NCBI GenBank assembly: GCA_000708835.1
Contig: DF237222.1
Span: 1 to 64,000, forward strand
Origin: Klebsormidium nitens
Lineage: Eukaryota > Streptophyta > Klebsormidiophyceae > Klebsormidiales > Klebsormidiaceae
Direction: 5' to 3'
Length of the DNA: 64,000 nucleotides
The notes beneath the pieces are model-generated. The model saw only the letters and a list, made by a program, of their open reading frames with translations, had not been told where the DNA came from and made no database searches. Shown here piece by piece: positions 34,801-48,800 of this stretch (the stretch's first letter is position 1; every line of letters begins with the position of its first letter). A program made the translations under genes and the position numbers.

Positions 34801-37800
34801 CATGGGGAGGGTTAGGGCCTTCCCTAGGATATCAGCCTGAATCAGGGAGGGTTTGGATTCGTGACTGGTTGCAGGGACAGCTTCACAAAGCAAAATGATC
34901 TGAATGTACTTTTGAGAGGGTTCGGCTGTGATTCAAACGTTTGTTTGCTAGCAATCACAAAGGACTCTGAGTGAACCATGTTGGCTTGCTGTTGTTCAAC
35001 AATAACTCAACTTGTTCAAAAGTGCGGTAATAGGGGAGGACGAGAGCGCGAGTCAACAACACTCGTTAAAAACAGGACGACGCTTATTTGGTCATTGCAA
35101 GCCAGGATTCCAATATACATGTGTTCGCCTGACAGAATCCGCGCAGGGTTATCCACACCGAAACCCGGAACTACGCAGCATTTCCCCGCGCGGCAGATTT
35201 GCCTCGTCTCGGCGCTGGAGATCCTCGGTACTAATGCCGTGAATTTGAGCAGACGAATCAACATCGCTTCGAGCTCTGCAATAGAAAAGGGTCACAGGGC
35301 CTCGTTTGGAGTCGTGAGTCAGAGACAAAGGCTTCATACCTCTTCCTTCGCGTTCCTCAGCCTGCTTTCCCCTCTGACAGGGGCGAACTGCAATCATTTC
35401 AAGGCCGTTTTCACTAGCTTGGCTGTCTCAAATCGGGCGAAAGCCCCGTGCAAGCGAGGCTCGATCTCTCAACGCTCACCAGCTTCTTGGGCGGCGGCTT
35501 GCCGTCCACGAGTATGCTCGCGCGCACGTCCAGGACTTCGATCTCGTCCGGCAGCAGGCTGTGCATGCGGTAGACCGAGCAGAACTCCTCGGTTAGCGAG
35601 TAGGGCACGCCGTGGTTGTCGGGTTTGGGTAACCCGACCAAACCGCTCAGCTCGGAGATCCCCGTGTGGCCCAGGTGCTCCTTGACCCACTTGCCGAAGA
35701 GGCCGTACCTGGACGACACGTGGCGGCCTCGGGTTGGGCGCGGTTTGCGGAGGGGATCACGGTTTGCAGGCAGAAGGCAACAACGGCTCCAGATTCTTCT
35801 TCCAAATTGGTTCTGGCAGGAACGCCCGTAGACGGATCACCACAAAACGCGTACTTTGTCCAGCGCAGCTTTACAAAGAACAAACGCTTCTTCGCAAGAG
35901 TCGTTCGACGTTCACAGACTGCCGTCAATCAGTTGCAATGCAAGCTTCGATGAATAGGTTTTCAAATGTCCCCCGCTCTTGTAGGTTGGAAAAAATGAAG
36001 CTGGAAAGGAGCGCATTCTCACCAGTTGGCCTTCATGGCAACGTTCAGGGTGGGCATCTTGAGCAGCTCGCACGTCCAGTCGATGGTGTGAATTTTGCCG
36101 ATCTCCGCCGCGACCACCAGGCGGGCCTTGTTGTACAGCTGGTCGTCATCCCAAGTCGGGTACCATTCGCTCAGCCTGGAAAAAACAGGGCCCCTGGTTT
36201 GAATTCTGCAGTGACGTGCATCGAGAGGGAAGGTCGCTCATCAGCTCTGCTAAAGACAAGCGTCAGGATCCCGACCTAGCGAGAGATTTTTCGCGACTGA
36301 GCAGCCACAACAAGAGGTCAGCTGGAAGAAAACATTAGAGGCATTCTTTGAGCTACTGCGATGTTGAGTGGCAAGTCGTGCTTCCGGGACAACCTTGTCT
36401 TCACGGCATCCAACGCTCGAGCTCAGAAACTCCTTAAAGATCTGGAAGTCAACCGGATGGCCTCCTCCTATCATCCGATGCATGGCCGATTGAAGCAACC
36501 CTGGATCGGATTGTTTCCAGTATCATCAATTTCATTTCTTTCGCCCTTACAGTGCCTTTCGCAAACGAAAGAAGCTACAATTATGCGAGCGTATCACCAG
36601 CTTGCAAAGCGGTCTCACTGCGACCGTCGCATGCAATGGACGCTCACATTTGGGCCACGTCGTTGTGCTCCTTGACGAACAGGTCCTGCAGCAGGCTGAC
36701 GCCGATCCAAGAGTTCCTGACGTCACCCACACGTGCTACGCCGTCCGGGCCGTGCGCGAGCGTGTCCCCGCCGTCAATGAGCTTCCCCCCCTTGCCGGTG
36801 CGCAGGGAGGTGGCCTTCTCGGGGGTTTGGCCGTAGACTGCGGAACCATCCCTGCAGAGAAGCGGAGAACGGAATCTGGATCAGGCCTGGATCACCCCGG
36901 TTAGAACGAGGACCCCTTGGACTAAACCCCGGTTTGAAAGAGGACTCTCTTGACCTATAGCCTGGCTAGGAAGAGGACTCCTTGTGACCGAATGTCCCCT
37001 CGCAAGGTAGCCTGTTGAGCATTTTCGCCGTTACGTGGCAGCCTTGTTCCGGTCTAACAGGGGTGCTTTGGAAGCACGACAAGGATCGGACCCCGCTTGT
37101 ATTCTCCATTAAGAACCCGTTAGAAGTGGCTTTTCCTGTTTGGCTTACGTTTCTGATTTGACTTTCAGGTTCCTTTGCGTTTGGCACTAGCAACGTGCTC
37201 AAGTGCCCGGCCTGCCCTGGCAAAAGAGGACAGATCTGCTGCACAGAATGCAAATGCATAGCATCATACACACGTTTACATCTGAAAGGAGTAAACCTCA
37301 CCACCAAGGGGTGCGGATGTTGATGTGCCCCTCCCGTGGGTTAGTCATGCCGGTCGACTCCTTAACCGTGGGGTGAAAGGTCATCCTGCGGAGTGGGCAG
37401 CCGTTCAGTCCCGGGGGGGCCTCCAGGGCAGTGCTTCCTGGCCCCCCCTCGAGGTGGTCGAACCAGTCGTGGATCATGAACTGGATCCAGGACGCGGCCA
37501 GGACGTTGAATTGGGTGCCTGCAAATGCGGGGTGTGTCTCGTTGATTGCAGATTTGGGACGCCGGCACTTGTTGCTCGGCAAGAGCTGGCTAGCTTGACA
37601 GCGAAGAAGTTGACTAGACTGTTGTGTTTTAGCCATGTCCGGGTGGGAGAAGGTTGTCACAAAGAAGAGTGGACAACTGGGCTCAGACAAGGGGGCTTGA
37701 CACATCCGATTGAGAAATACTAGGATTGTTGAGTTATCTCTTCGCTTCAAGAATGCATTTCTTTGCCCGCCTCTGCAGAGAGACTCAACAGTCCCTAATG

Positions 37801-39720
37801 TTTTGTCAATTCAGATACTTAGCATGGTCATCACGACTGCAAAGTCAAGACTCCAAAAGCCACATAAGCATTTCTTCACAACCTTGCCAAAATATGAGAA
37901 ACGAGATCCCTAGCATGGACAGAACCTTACCTGTGGCGCCCAATTTTAGGGGATTGACTGGCGAGCAGAGAGCCTAACTTAACATGGATGTCCAGAGACT
38001 GCTAATGCTGACGTAAGCACGCTGACGTCACCTGTGTTGGTGTAAGGCGACAGCTTGCTGGGGACAGTAGTGCGGGGCGGGCGGGCCAGCAGGGTTTGCG
38101 CCACCAAAAATGGGTTAGGGTCTTGGATGTCAGGGGGAGAGGTAGCTGCGAAAGTTAATTCAAAAGAAAGGTTTAGTACGCAGGTCATCGATGAAAGAAG
38201 CTGTGCCGTAAGCAAACGCCCAATTGCAAAGCATCCCCTGCGAATATTACTTGAATAATGAAGGTTGAAAATGCAAATGATAGCGATTCCTTACAAATTG
38301 GGAGATAGGAATTATGCAGAATATGGTGGGAGAGTTATGGTCAGCTTGAATGCATTGATTCCTCCTTGCGACAAGCTCAAGAATCTTCTAATGCTCCAAC
38401 CTCAAAGCATCTGACAACCCCTTCTCCAGCTAGCGCCAGGTAGCCAATGTATGTAAATCTTTTCCCACAATAGACCAAAACAAGAAACTCAATGGAGCTA
38501 TCAGAAGCTCAAAACTTAGACCAAGGCATTGTGCATAATGCAGGCACCAAGGCTGTTGTTATGGACTGAGGTTGGTGTAAATCTGCTCACCACCCTTAGC
38601 GTTGATCTCGTTCTGCGGTACCATGTTGCGCCCAAAGAAGGAGCCATACGCCCCTGCCTGCGCGTCGTCTGGGTCATTGTGGGTGCCGTCCAATGAGCGA
38701 TACGTGAAGGCCTTGGGATCGAAGCTGAACTTCTGGTCTGCAAGAGAACAAGCTTGTAAGGGAGTCAGAGTCAGAGTCAACCTTTTAGTAAGTTGACAGA
38801 GGGGCATTAAAACCGAAGGCTCCTCACAGTAAATCACCTGCTTCTTGATTAGCTACTTTATGCAATGAAGATGGGGGGCCTGCTGAGGCTTGCTCAGGTA
38901 CTGGCCTTACGTAGAGTGAGCAATAATGCAATCCAGATGATCTAGAGTGAGTGATTGAGCTACCATCCTGTTTGAAAAGAACATGGGCATCAAACACAAC
39001 TTTACTTCCATCTTGTTCCCCAAAGTTATTGCTTTTTCAACCTTTGGACCGGGGTTTGTTACGTGCTCTCCCATTCTGCCTTCATTGAGCTTCATTGAAA
39101 ATGGAATCTGGATAAGAATCTGGATCCGTCGCACAGAAGAGACAGAAGTGGGGTGCATTATGGAGTTTCAGGTTGGCCCTCCCTGTGGGGGTCTGTTTCA
39201 GCCCTGAAGACCTTTCCAGATTGAAGATCAACCTCCTACGCGATGTAATGTAGAGACCATCAAACTAGAAGCACAAATGAAAGTTTCTCACATCCCCACC
39301 TTCTTAGGATGTGTACATATCTTCAGCTGTAAGAGACATTCTCAATTCTTGCCATTACATCCAGATCTCAGATTGTAAAGCAGCTAGGGGCTGCTTCTAC
39401 CTTTTCTCAAACTCAGCTGGCAAATAAGTTGCTGATATTCATGCATCCTCAAAAACATGTTCTGTATCACTTTCCATCTCCACCAGCTTCAAAAGGCTCT
39501 CAAAGGAAATCATCTTCTTGCAAGGGAGATTGGTTCGCTTGCCTTTGCCGACTGGCTTCAGATTGTTGCGTTGCATCAGGTGCTTCCGCGCATCCAGATA
39601 CAGGACCCCGAGGATCACCGGCATACGGTACCACGGCCAAATGCGGTCCACCAACAGCAGGAACTGCACCAGAAGCTTGTCCGACCATGACATTTGCGGG
39701 CGCGCCACAACGTTCCCCAT
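31886..39720 (-). CDS. DOX: alpha-dioxygenase (fatty acid alpha-DOX)
   Basis: Twelve exons in gene order: 39720-39543, 38737-38591, 38145-38032, 37518-37302, 36851-36648, 36175-36023, 35708-35480, 34699-34498, 34109-33982, 33356-33235, 32823-32702 and 32019-31886. Phases close to 649 aa, matching plant alpha-DOX (about 640). This is a haem enzyme of the peroxidase/cyclooxygenase superfamily that 2-hydroperoxidises fatty acids, starting alpha-oxidation and oxylipin formation. Visible signatures are FMIHDWFDH with distal His163, KEHNDVAQM, and the proximal block SVYRMHSLLP with catalytic Tyr384 and haem-ligand His387. FAISETAFYIF and the RLEADRFFTSDF block follow. The first Met of exon 1 (MGNVVARPQ) fits the family's usual start; an upstream exon is possible. 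The first intron uses a GC donor. The acceptor of the last exon is duplicated in the preceding intron. Plant homologues are pathogen- and stress-induced. Confidence 0.95.
31990..32455 (-). repeat. four copies of the alpha-DOX last-exon acceptor edge
   Basis: The true last exon starts at 32019 (minus strand CTGCAG|ACTTGTACTCCGCC). Diverged copies with the same CTGCAG|ACATGCACTCCGCC-type edge have pseudo-starts at about 32156, 32290 and 32442. Spacings are 137, 134 and 152 bp. Each unit also repeats intron flank (for example plus-strand GATTAAAGCCGG or GATGAAAGCCG). Confidence 0.88.
34690..34835 (-). repeat. partial repeats next to alpha-DOX exon 8 acceptor
   Basis: The junction sequence CCATGGGCACCTGAAAAGG..TTTGGGCCTTCGTT is followed by two shortened copies, CCATGGGGAGAGTTTGGGCCTTCGTT at about 34741 and CCATGGGGAGGGTTAGGGCC at about 34800. 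The copies lie in the intron upstream of exon 8 in gene orientation and lack the acceptor itself. Confidence 0.6.
36905..36990. repeat. 32-33-bp tandem repeat, 3 copies
   Basis: GAGGACnCC(n)TTG-type units start at about 36908, 36940 and 36973 inside the intron between alpha-DOX exons 4 and 5. The period is the same as that of the 3' UTR array at 31792, though the unit sequence differs. Confidence 0.6.
38738..39542 (-). other. GC-AG intron (alpha-DOX intron 1)
   Basis: In gene orientation the donor reads AAAG|GCAAGC and the acceptor reads TTGCAG|AC. The junction gives VGK-D-QKFSF, which fits the spacing of the conserved N-terminal region of alpha-DOX and keeps phase 1 on both sides. AG|GCAAG is the consensus for the minor class of GC-AG introns. 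A GT donor about 80 bp further on (A|GTGATA) would also keep phase but would add about 28 residues not expected in the family. Confidence 0.75.
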
Positions 39721-40842
39721 CCTAGTTGCTCCGCTTCTAGCTGGCAAATTTGCGGTCTCACTTATCTGCGGGCCCACCTGATGACGGACAATGCGAGCAT
39801 ACAAGGGAACTGTGAAGGATTCGTGGGGTAAAAGGTAGGTTGTGGTCGGATCCGAAGCTGCTTTGATTGGGGTCGAATGCAACTGAGCTATAAGCTTTAC
39901 ACAGAAGAAGCGAGCTCCCTGCCGCGTTGTTATAACGCTGCTCCGTCACCATGGTGTTGAGGTTGACTCCCGAGTCCCCACACACTAGCATCAAAGTTTT
40001 GTGTTGAAATTTGGGCTCCTTCATCATTGTAGCCGCTGCATTATGGAGCTAGACCTTGCACTGCTTTGACTTTCTGCTCGAAACTGTCCAGATTCCGTGC
40101 AGAACTCGTTCCGAAGCCGGGCGCATTTATGATATATTCTCTTAGCAATGATTAGATCCGAGCAAAGAAGGTCAAGCCCCGGGGAAGGGTGGGGTTAGTT
40201 GGGTGGTTAGGGTGGGTTCAAGGGCGGACTCTGCGGAGCCGCGAGCGCATAAAAATGCGGGTTAAAGTTTCCGGTTCGTTTCTGCCCGGTACAATATTAC
40301 CTTATGGGTACCTGCTCGTGAATCAGAGAGCTTGAACAGAATCTTCAGATCCTTGTTTCCCAATTTGTGAGATCTCGCTTGCACTTCATAATGATCGTGA
40401 GAGCCTTTTCACAGATTATACGTCTGCAGTGCCGCGTTTGTATCTTGTAGGACTAGTGCCCCGATCGTGTTAGGACCCGGCATTGAGTCAAGATAAACTT
40501 TGCTTAGATATTGCCCACAAATATCATTGGGGCAACGTGTTGGCATATACTAGATTTGTGCGTGCATGCCAGCTAGTGAGATGCATATAGGATTCGAGCA
40601 CAGTTGTAAACCTAATAAGAGCCTTTCCGGCGTCCATTGCTCGAATACAAGGTTGCTATGCCGTATACTATGTGCCGTGCATGCCTGATTCACAGGTACG
40701 TTGATCGTAGCAGCAGTTCTGTCCAGCTACACACCTTGTTCAAAGTGTAACTCGCGCGTTGGCTTTGCACCGCAAGCAGGTAACATGAGGGAGATATGAG
40801 AACAGCTATGGATTTGGATGACATGGTGTCACAAGATCAACT
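39721..40842. other. intergenic region, no gene seen
   Basis: This contains the promoter of alpha-DOX and, at its far end, the 3' UTR of the PGR-like gene. A short frame at 39758-40027 (minus) could be an upstream alpha-DOX exon, but it has no family resemblance. No other exon was recognised. Confidence 0.5.
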
Positions 40843-43129
<2,287 letters not shown>

Positions 43130-43841
43130 GCCTCCGCCTCAAGACGTCCCAACCATTTGAGCCCACCGGATCGACCCTGGCGGAATGTCCACCACAATGC
43201 TTCCTAAAGTGCAAAATGCTGCAATGCGGTGATGCGGAGCTTTGTAGTGGCCCACACAGACTTCTTCAGAATCAAAGCAATCCGTCTCGGTCTGAGGGTG
43301 AGAATCAAATTGTGGCTCAAGGTCGAATGGTGACGCAAAGCTGCTGATCGAGCTCACAAGCACGCAGGCTGGTATATGTAGGCTACCTTGACACCGGACG
43401 GATACGGATGTGGTTACTGGTACCGCCTACGCCAGAGAGCTGATTCGGGGGGTACCGTTTTTACCACGTGGAGACATCCGATGCATTCTATTGGCTACTT
43501 AGCTTTGTGAAATCGAGTATAGAACACAGTCGGTTTGATAGTCTTCTGCCTCTGTACCTATCTTGTGCATGGTGTGCACAAGGACTCGGAGATGGAGGAG
43601 GCTGCACTTTGAGATTGAAGGAGGGAGAGACGGCCAGAAAGTTGGTGCTGCGTTGTGGAACTTAAAGCCAACCGAACAATACGACAGCATTGAACCAAAG
43701 ATGCACAGAGGTTTTGTATCTCATTTCTAGAAACAAGCGTTCAAGAAGCAGAACGGCACAAGGGGGTGGTCGAAGTCCTCTGCAGCTATTCCCATGCTAG
43801 AAAGGGCCAGCCGGTTCATCGAATTGATTGATACAAGACAG
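43130..43841. promoter_or_regulatory. shared divergent promoter region
   Basis: These 712 bp separate the start codons of the PGR-like gene (minus) and the DUF7734-like gene (plus). Both promoters and 5' UTRs must lie here unless a 5' UTR intron exists. I cannot place TATA boxes or transcription starts. An in-frame alternative ATG for the plus-strand gene lies at 43794. Confidence 0.5.
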
Positions 43842-44933
43842 ATGGCAAGCTCCAGTGCAGCTAGGTGCGCAGCTGTGTCCAACTGCGGTGTGAGGCCCAA
43901 ACACGGGACCAATCAGAGGAGGAGAGTTGATGTCAGTGTGAGATCTGCAGAATGCGCCCCTCATTGGCACAATTGCTCCTTCCAGATCAGATCCCCTCCT
44001 AGAGTAGGGCCCAACCAGACAGCTCCTCAGCGGTTTCAGCCTCTCAGAATCAGTACCATATCTATTTGTTCGTTCACCCCACCTTTAAGAAGTTCACAAA
44101 CGGAGCCCCAGCGATGCCAGATAGTTCATACTAAAGCTTTGGGAAGGGGGAGACAACTGAGAGAGGTGCGGAGTCGTATCCGCTGTGCTGCCAGCAATCA
44201 TGGGGAGGGAGCAGAAAGTTCTCCCGACGAGTTTGACATCAAGAGACTGGAAAGTTACACAGAGCTTGTCCCTGGGGAGGTGCTTTCTGTGAGGGCGGAA
44301 GTTGATGGCGAGGATGATGAGGTGATCATCTTCAAGGTGAGTCATCATGCTGTAGGTGCAGAGCCCGCCAGCCACTCCTATTGTACAATGACCTGATAAG
44401 CACAACAGATGCGCTGTCTGCGGTCTCTGGTATCTACTTTCGATGCTGATAAGCCTGATACGCCGTTTTGATGTCCTGATCTCACTGTGCAGCTCACAGG
44501 CCACATCATGCGGGCAGTGCTAATTCAGCCTTTTAAGTAGCTGCCTGTGACTTGGAACTTGAAATCATCGTTTGGAGTCTTTTACGATCTTGTTGGCAGC
44601 TTGTCTCATCACAATCTTCCTGCGTTGAAGTGAAACTAGTCTTTGCAGCCTACACTCTCTCCTCAAACACGTCTATCCCACATGCCTGGTTCCTTGTCGG
44701 CCTGATAGAATATTCTGACTTGACCAATCAAGCCAATGGATGTGCAGGGATTTTCGTCATCGTTGATGAGACCGACTGCTACCGATCCTGGGGAGCCAGT
44801 TCTTCCAAAAAGCGCAAAAGTAAGCGGAATTGATCGGATAAAGGCACCTTACAAGCCAGCAAACATTGTATATATGGAACAAGACGTGAGTTGGCAAGAT
44901 TTCCAAGAAAGGCTAGACAAGGCGGGGCTTTGA
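43842..44933 (+). CDS. plastid-targeted DUF7734-like protein
   Basis: Two exons, 43842-44336 and 44748-44933, joined in phase 0 (IIFK|GFSSSL), give 226 aa. The N-terminal 110 residues are rich in Ser, Arg, Gln and Pro, poor in acidic residues and begin MASSSAARCAAV, a typical chloroplast transit peptide. The conserved part is residues about 130-226: FDIKRLESYTELVPGEVLSV, DDEVIIFKGFSSSLMRPTA, then DRIKAPYKPANIVYMEQDVS and WQDFQERL at the end. It resembles the small plant plastid protein family represented by Arabidopsis At1g27385, which I recall as DUF7734. No biochemical role is known to me. An upstream in-frame ATG (43794) would add 16 residues; I prefer 43842 for its context (CAGATGGC) and transit-like start. 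Confidence 0.85.
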
Positions 44934-45846
44934 GAAAGTACGTTGCGGCAGATTATTATGTCTGTGGCCGGCCATCATTGATATCTGACCGCGACACAAA
45001 GAGTTGCAGACATGGCAGGTGGTGCCAGGCTAAGCTCACGTGGAGGCGGCACAACTGTCAAGCTTGGTATTTCATTTAGCAATTCTACTGGCACGGTGTT
45101 GCTTCAAGCACGCCCGAGCGATTGCAGACGGAATGATGGTATTGCGTGTTTATCAATTGTTACGAACCTGCCTTCAGCGCATAGATTATTGTCAACTGCA
45201 TTGTATCTGTATACCGTGTAGCTGTAACAGAATACAAGATTTTGTCGGTATCAATCACACTGCATGCAAAAGTACCGGCAATCTCGCTGATCACATGATT
45301 TCGAACCATCTCAATTTGCGCTTTGATTGGAAACTGTGTCATCCACACACCGTAAACTTGAGCGCTTCCATGGCAATCGATGATATCACTTCATATGATC
45401 GAGTGCAATATCATAATCGGCAATTAGCTGAGAATGCATGTGAGCTTGAATTCTCTGTGATACAAGAATTACTAGCCTATTCATATATAGCCCGGGCATG
45501 CTAGGCTATGTTATAAGCGATATTCAGCATGCAATCGTGCATCGATCGACTCAGGTATATGTTGAAATTCGATGCTTCTCGATCAAATAAAAAATAAGAA
45601 CTAACGAGCCCTGCCAACCTCTTATGATAACTGATTGCTCCACTCCAGTCAAAAAACTTCATACACAAGCATTAGAGCCGTCTTAGTTAAGCTACCTAAA
45701 TCTACATGGTCTATAAGTTTGGCTTTCTGCTAGTAATCCCTCTTCTATGATCGCTCTCTTAAATCGTTCAATTCATAATCTGCCCTGCATATCGCATCAA
45801 TCAAACCTGGTAAGATGCATAATCTAAAGACCATGTGCGTGCCTGA
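44934..45846. other. convergent intergenic region, no gene seen
   Basis: This lies between the 3' ends of the DUF7734-like and ARMC8 genes. A 154-codon frame at 45040-45504 has no recognisable domain and overlaps the expected 3' UTR. Nothing else was recognised. Confidence 0.5.
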
Positions 45847-48800
45847 CTAACAAATATGCGCCGAGACCATTTGTACTGAAGGCTGTGGGAGGGGTTGCAA
45901 GGCTTCATGAAACTGTTCGAGTGCCGTCTTCGCTCGATCCTGTGAGGACAATTGAAAGTTGTTATCTCCTGACGAGCGTTCACTTTACCTATTTTCTCCA
46001 TCTTCGAGCGCGATCCAACCAAATCTGAAGCTTCTTAGCTGCATTAGCAGATGTAGACTGGCATGCACAATACTCTTTCTCAACGAGAAAAGCAACCTCG
46101 TGCTAATCACACAATGAACTCACCCAACCAATGCTTCTACGAAAGACCACCGGTCCATCTCGCGAGAAATACGAAACCGTGCCGGAACGGGGACTCAGAT
46201 GGCGGTACAGACGATCACCAGATCGTTCTTGACCGCACGCCTCTTTTGGAGGCAGCAATAACGACGAAACAATGTTGAATATAGAAAATGCTGATTCGAC
46301 CCCAACCAAAGTCAGGGAGGGTACCTGGACGTCTGAGCACGGGTCACTGAGCAGCTTGTGCAGTTGCGCGTCCAATCCAAGGCGCCGTAGTCGCTCGATT
46401 CGGCTCCTGACGTTCCCTCCTTTCGAGTAAGTCAGATTGATCAGAACCCTGCGCGCAGGACGGAAACAAAAAGGTCAGGCGACCATGTAGGCTTGAGAAG
46501 AGGAAGCGGTTTACACGTTGGCGCTAGCATGGAACAGCTGTAACGAGGGGCTCTTCAAAGATCGTAATGGATCCACCCCTTAGTAGCTGAGCGGTTTACA
46601 GCGTTTTTGATAATGCCAACTCAGGACAGTCGTCAGAGTATCATCTCAGAAGGAACCGTGGATGAAATGTATTTCGGTAATGAGAAGACTTACAAGAGAA
46701 CCCTCAAGAACGCAAGGACTCAAGCCATCTTTCAAGCCAATTTGATGACTTGATTGAACTTAAACTGGACTTCGACCAGACCGACTTTTGTAAATTGATT
46801 CATCCAACTCCTGTTGAAGAATGCTCGATCCGTCCCGTCGTGGGAAGAACAGAAGCTGTGACCAAAAAACAGACCGCAACATTCATTCAATCCACGAGCC
46901 CACAAGGCTGCCGCCGCCCTGATCGCATGGATCATTGAGCAGAAGCGAAGCAGCGAAAGCGACCTTTGAGGAACAGAAACGAGATCGCTCTTTAAGCCTC
47001 AGAGGACACCGGCCGTAGGACGACCGGAAGTCGACTAGAACAGCAAGATGCAAGTAACTGAGGGAGAAAGGAAACACTGTTTCTGAAACTCACCAGACTG
47101 CGGCGACGCGGATCTGCGGGTTGCTTTCGTCGGCCAGAAAGCGCCCCAGCACGCTTGGTGTACACGTCGCCATGACGCGCTCTTTATGCTCCTCTGTCCC
47201 CGTTGCCACGTTGACCATGACGTAGAGCGCCTGCAAGCGAGATGCGAGTTTCAGAGGCACCAACAACAGCGGGAAGAGCATGCGAGCACCAGCGAAATGA
47301 GTTCGAATGGAGCGCTTTGCTGGCCGTCTGAAAACGAGCCAGCAGAACGAGGTACACTCATCTTCCTCAACGTGTATGCTAATTCAGCAATGGCTACGGA
47401 CATAGCAGGAGAATAAGAACAGACCCGAATTGGCGCGCAGCCTTACCTGCACGCACACCTCGGGCCGTGCGCCGCTCGCGAGCTTCCGGTCCACTACTTC
47501 GAGTAGGCCCGTCTCCGGACGGACTGCCGCCTCAATGTCCTCCGGCTGTGAAGGACGGAGAGAAAGAGTGTGTTAACTGGCAGCTCGGGATTTTCAGATC
47601 GGTGTCGGTTGCAGGCGATCGGTTGTACAAAACCTGGGCGACCTCAATCTTCATACGGAAGATAGTGCTCAAGGGACTGTCGAAAATTACCGATGACGGG
47701 TCGGGAAACCCTTGTATGCACGTAACGCTGGGCTTCAGAACCAGACTCAGAATCTCCGGAATTCTTGAGCCTATTCGCTGTGCTTTTACCAGCTACCCAC
47801 ATTCAAAAGGCCTTTCTCCTCAACGACGTTTTGGAGCGCTCCCAGCTGCGCTAGAAACCAAAAAGTGGTCCTACGCTTTCCTTTCTGAAGCGCGAGAAAG
47901 TGGCTACTTTCTGATACGCGACGCTGTGTACCTAAAAACGATTACTTCCACCTTTCCATGCACCACCTTCAGCATTCAGCTTTGATGTTGGAAGCCTAAC
48001 ATTAATGATATCCTGATCTTAAATACCAACCCTAGACTCTGAACCCCAAATCCGCTCACCGTTCCATGCACCATATTTCGCACCAGCATCAGCGCCCTGC
48101 TCTTGAACTCTGTCCTCGAAGTCTCATGCAAGCTCGGTCAGCTTCAACAAAAGCCCTAATCCTGACAGAAAACTACAGACTCTTGAATACCAAACCCCAG
48201 ACTCTGATCACAGAACCCCCTCACCTTCCCGTGCACCAAATGTCGTACCAGCATCAGCGCCTGCTCTTGGACGCCATCCTCAAGGTGCAAGCCGTCAGCT
48301 TTTGAATAGCCCCAGTCCTGATGAAAAGCCCGCACTCTTAACGTCATTTTCCAGACTTTAAAACCCCATTCCGCTCACCTTTCCGTGCACCAATTTCCGC
48401 ACCAGCATCAGCGCCTGCTCTTGCACTCCGTCCTCGGGGTCCTGCGCGAGCGTCGTCAGCTTTAAGGGAATTCCTGGTTCTAACATCCTCAACAACCAAG
48501 ACCCTCAAACCCTGAAACCGTAAGGCCTTAACACTATGTAATCCCTCACCTTTCCGTGCACCAGATTCCGCACCAGCATCAGCGCCTGCTCTTGGACGCC
48601 GTCCTCGGGGTCCTGCGCGAGCGCCGCGAGCGTGGGGTATCCGACCTCGCGCATCACGCGCGCTTTCGTTGCGCTGTCGGCCATGAAGAGCAGGTTCTTG
48701 AGCGCCCACACCGCGTTCAGCCGGAGGGTGGCGTCCATGCTGTGCGCCAGCGACGCCAGCTGCGCGACGCCGCCGCCGTCCAGAACGACCTGCTGTATAG

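Noticed and set aside
27240-40275. GGTTAGGGTGGGT-rich similarity between 27250-27370 and 40190-40270
   Set aside because: Only a G/T-rich core aligns well. It could be a dispersed element, but by eye it is not distinguishable from compositional similarity.
47467-47985. 172-codon open frame, plus strand
   Set aside because: It is antisense to ARMC8 exon 6 and the adjoining intron, with no recognisable domain.
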